NCBI GenBank assembly: GCA_023957385.1
Contig: JAMLGZ010000002.1
Location: forward strand, 558,001 to 622,000
Reading direction: 5' to 3'
DNA from: Brumimicrobium sp.
GTDB taxonomy: Bacteria; Bacteroidota; Bacteroidia; Flavobacteriales_D; Crocinitomicaceae
Length of the DNA stretch: 64,000 nt
How positions within the stretch are numbered: position 1 is the first letter of the stretch; every line of letters begins with the position of its first letter. The notes below the pieces were generated by a model. It made no database searches, was not told where the DNA came from, and saw only the letters and a program-made list of their open reading frames with translations. Shown here in pieces: positions 61,288 to 64,000 of the stretch. Both the position numbers and the translations under genes were made by a program.

Positions 61288-64000
61288 ATGAAACTCAAAC
61301 TCTTCTTCCTTTTTATGGGAATTGCTTTTTTGGGATGGACCCAGAAAAAAGTAGATGTATTTGCTAAAGTAGATAGTCTTATTAAAATTCAACAACCAAA
61401 TGCAGCCCAAGAAGAATTATGGCAGATTTTAACAATATCTCAGAAGAATAAGGATGCTGTTACTGTTTCAAAAGCATATACTTACTTTGGGAAAATAGTT
61501 TATCCCCTAGATGCTGAAGAAAAAGCAGAGCTTTTTATGCAGTTACTCAAAACGAGTGATCAACTGTTTGAACCGGCTAAATCTATTACTCAGGTAGTAA
61601 TGCTTCGAGAATTAATTGGTTTTTATAGTTGGTTTGGATATAATGGAGAACAAGTAAGAATGTATGATTCACTCAATTTAGGGGATTTACAAGTGCGCCA
61701 TGATTTTGTACTGGAACGTCTTAAGAATCTTGAAAAACGTACAATTAATTTTACTACGGTTGATATACATCCATACATAGACATTTTTGGTATTGATAAA
61801 GACAATAACTATACTTATAGAACCCTGTCGGATTATCTTAATTACCAATTAGTTGAAATTTATCAAACTTCTTTACTAAAAGATCAAGGTGTATTAAAAA
61901 ATGCTTCGAAAGATGAAGATGCTTGGTATGCTAATTCAGATGTTTTCTTAACACAAAGTTTTGAAAGAAATTTAACGGGTAACATTCTCAAGCTTTATCA
62001 ACAAATTGAGAAAAATAATAGATATCATCCTGAATTTTTGAGTACTGCTGTTTACCATCGCCTACATTATGTCATGAATACTTTTATGAATTCCATGAAT
62101 GATGAACGGGCGGAAAAGATCTGGCAGGAGGAATTTACTTATTTTGAGAAGAGTGAAGCACGTTCTAAATTTTTGTTTGAAGTTGCTAAAATCAAATATA
62201 ATCTTGGTAAACAGTATCATTTTAAAACAAATCCGAAAAATGAGGTCTTGATAAAAGAAGCGTTTGACTTGTTAACCCAAGAAATAAACCTGTATCCGAA
62301 TAATGATTTTAAATATGAAATTGAAACATCCCTTGAAGTAATTAAAAACAAAGAAATTTCCATTCAGATTCCAGATATAACAACTCCTGAAAAAGCTATT
62401 CCTCTTTTTATCTCGCACCGTAATTATTCGACACAATATATCCGTATCTATCGGATGGATAACTTTAATCCTTTGGACGAAAAATCATTGAAAGATTATT
62501 TTAAAGGGAACCACATGACGTTGGTTTCAAGTCAGAAAATAGATTTGTTAAATAAAGGCTTATTCCAAACCAGATCTACAGAGTTATTATTAAATAAAAT
62601 CTCAACTGTTGGGATGTATTACGTTATTCTATCCGAAGATGAAACGGATTTAAAACAATTATCTAAAGATGATCGGGCTTGGAGAGACTATCAAATGATG
62701 TCCTCCAAGTTAAACGTAACCAATATTAGTGCAACAGTTTCCAAGAATGATGGTGTAATCTCAACTTTGGTTGTTGATCAAAAGACAGGAAAACCTGTAA
62801 AAGGTGCAACTGTAGAGATTTATGAATATGTGTATCGATGGAATGAACGGTATAAATTGGTAACGAAAGGAACTACAGATGCAAAAGGATTATACTGTCA
62901 TCAAGGTGGAAATAATAGTTCTTTTTTTGTTATTGTAAAATCGGTTAATTCGCAACTTGGTACTTCTATGTATGCGTATAACTACAATACAGTTAAAACA
63001 GCAAATACAAAACTTTTAACGGATAGAACCATCTACAGACCTGGACAAACGATTTATTTTAAAGGAATAACTTACAGTGGAAAAGACAATGATTTTCAGG
63101 TTGAGAAAGGACTCTCCATTAAGTTGACAGTCAAAGACGCATCCTACCAGGAAATTTATACAAATACCTATCTAACAAATGAATTTGGAAGTTTTGATGG
63201 CAGTTTTCAATTACCTAAAACAACCTCATTAGGGAATTTCCAGATTACAGCCACATATTCTTATGATAATCGTTCTAATTCTGCATATACAAGTGTTCGA
63301 GTAGAAGAATATAAAAGACCAACTTTTGAATTGAAATTAAATCAACCGGAACAAACCGCACGATTGAATGATACTATTAGTTTCAAAGGAAATACCAAAG
63401 CTTTTGCAGGTTATCCAATTTCAGGAGCAAAAGTTACGTATTCAATTTATCGAAATTGGAGTAATTACTGGAGGTATTTCTATCCATCTTATAGAGGAGG
63501 AGATTTGTTACAAGAGGATACACTTTATACAGATGGGAATGGAGAATTTGAGATTTCGTTCTTTTCGGCTACAGATCCCAATGCGCTTAGATATGCCTAT
63601 TACTATTATGAAATTCGTGTAAAGGTTACTGATATAACTGGAGAAACACATGAAGAAACGCTTACCATGACTTTAAATGAAATAGGGTTGGCATTAGATA
63701 TGAATGTGCCTTCCAGATGGCTAAATACAGAAGAAGGAAAGGTAAGTCTTAACGTGGTGAATCTGGCAGGTAAAACCCAAAGTGAATACAAGGGAACACT
63801 AGAAGTCTATAAAAAGATTGAACCTGCAAAATTTATGAATCGTATCTGGAGCAATGCAGAAGATTGTCGCATCTCAGAAAAAGAATTTGGAGAACTATAC
63901 CCCTATAACAGATGGGATGATTATGCCGATAATTCTGGAGAATTACAACTTGTGAAAACCCTAAATTTTAAATCAGGAGATACTTTAGAGTTGAAAACGC
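61288..64000 (+). CDS. Alpha-2-macroglobulin-like protein, N-terminal 904 codons (runs off window)
   Basis: The frame opens at ATG 61288 with a signal peptide (1-18, FLGWTQ) and is uninterrupted to the end of the window. A helical/TPR-like region (about 20-370) is followed by a carboxypeptidase-regulatory-like segment (VVDQKTGKPVKGATVEIYEY) and the MG2 domain signature LLTDRTIYRPGQTIYFKG, then further MG/bait-region-like beta domains. This order is typical of the large (about 1,900-2,000 residue) Bacteroidota alpha-2-macroglobulin family proteins, periplasmic or surface protease traps. The thioester region would lie beyond the window. Confidence 0.85.
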   Translation, partial: MKLKLFFLFMGIAFLGWTQKKVDVFAKVDSLIKIQQPNAAQEELWQILTISQKNKDAVTVSKAYTYFGKIVYPLDAEEKAELFMQLLKTSDQLFEPAKSITQVVMLRELIGFYSWFGYNGEQVRMYDSLNLGDLQVRHDFVLERLKNLEKRTINFTTVDIHPYIDIFGIDKDNNYTYRTLSDYLNYQLVEIYQTSLLKDQGVLKNASKDEDAWYANSDVFLTQSFERNLTGNILKLYQQIEKNNRYHPEFLSTAVYHRLHYVMNTFMNSMNDERAEKIWQEEFTYFEKSEARSKFLFEVAKIKYNLGKQYHFKTNPKNEVLIKEAFDLLTQEINLYPNNDFKYEIETSLEVIKNKEISIQIPDITTPEKAIPLFISHRNYSTQYIRIYRMDNFNPLDEKSLKDYFKGNHMTLVSSQKIDLLNKGLFQTRSTELLLNKISTVGMYYVILSEDETDLKQLSKDDRAWRDYQMMSSKLNVTNISATVSKNDGVISTLVVDQKTGKPVKGATVEIYEYVYRWNERYKLVTKGTTDAKGLYCHQGGNNSSFFVIVKSVNSQLGTSMYAYNYNTVKTANTKLLTDRTIYRPGQTIYFKGITYSGKDNDFQVEKGLSIKLTVKDASYQEIYTNTYLTNEFGSFDGSFQLPKTTSLGNFQITATYSYDNRSNSAYTSVRVEEYKRPTFELKLNQPEQTARLNDTISFKGNTKAFAGYPISGAKVTYSIYRNWSNYWRYFYPSYRGGDLLQEDTLYTDGNGEFEISFFSATDPNALRYAYYYYEIRVKVTDITGETHEETLTMTLNEIGLALDMNVPSRWLNTEEGKVSLNVVNLAGKTQSEYKGTLEVYKKIEPAKFMNRIWSNAEDCRISEKEFGELYPYNRWDDYADNSGELQLVKTLNFKSGDTLELKT

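Noticed and set aside
1..64000. CRISPR array or cas genes
   Set aside because: No regularly spaced 25-45-base direct repeats and no Cas-like proteins are seen; the hairpin repeats are few and dispersed.

Overview
The window reads as a low-GC Bacteroidota chromosome, most likely Flavobacteriales. The pointers are several secreted proteins with C-terminal type IX secretion (T9SS) sorting domains, TonB-dependent receptors, promoters of the TAnnTTTG type, sparse Shine-Dalgarno sequences and many small lipoproteins. Species cannot be named from the sequence alone.

Left part (1-11,000) is an accessory, rearranged region. A 1,026-residue T9SS-exported protein with a lipase-like nucleophile elbow is followed by two tandem lipoproteins; the first lipoprotein start codon lies inside the last codons of the T9SS gene (31-nt dual-coding overlap). 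The end of this block, including a tRNA-Asn gene, is repeated about 4.2 kb further on. Between the copies lie a 5' fragment of an aldehyde-dehydrogenase/PaaZ-like gene, a GH16 glucanase, a lipoprotein and several broken genes. A frameshifted IS1182-type element sits just after the second tRNA-Asn.

Middle part (11,000-47,000) is mainly a nitrate-respiration and molybdenum-cofactor island: Nfu and Mrp Fe-S proteins, a triple-DUF2249 protein, an S46 peptidase, two NarK transporters, a SLAC1/TehA-type channel, a two-component system, a narGHJI operon headed by a membrane cytochrome c and ending in a cytochrome c-NarI fusion, a MOT1 molybdate permease, and moaA, moaCB, moaD, moaE, moeB, mobA and moeA, plus a ModE N-domain regulator, two Crp/Fnr regulators and a hemerythrin-like protein. 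Palindromes of the form TGAT-N4-ATCA (perfect or with one mismatch) lie about 48-71 bp upstream of nearly every transcription unit here, so I infer a single Fnr-type regulon covering nitrate uptake, nitrate reduction, molybdate uptake and cofactor assembly. Inserted in it are a T9SS protease pair and a chimeric TonB-plug/molybdopterin-domain ORF that looks like a deletion scar.

Right part (47,000-64,000) is mostly housekeeping and cell-surface genes: a decayed T9SS gene, a siderophore-type TonB receptor, fbaA, accD, a DinB protein, an LTA-synthase-like sulfatase, a lipoprotein, gatC, trpS, a TPR/SpoIIE-type phosphatase, a T9SS M1 aminopeptidase and the first 904 codons of an alpha-2-macroglobulin-like protein that runs off the window.

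Most interesting leads: the T9SS/lipoprotein dual-coding cassette and its displaced copy, the Fnr-type regulon, the cytochrome c-NarI fusion, and the TonB/molybdopterin chimera. Several broken genes cluster at 6.9-11 kb, next to a long repeat; consensus errors in a repeat-rich stretch are a live alternative to true decay.
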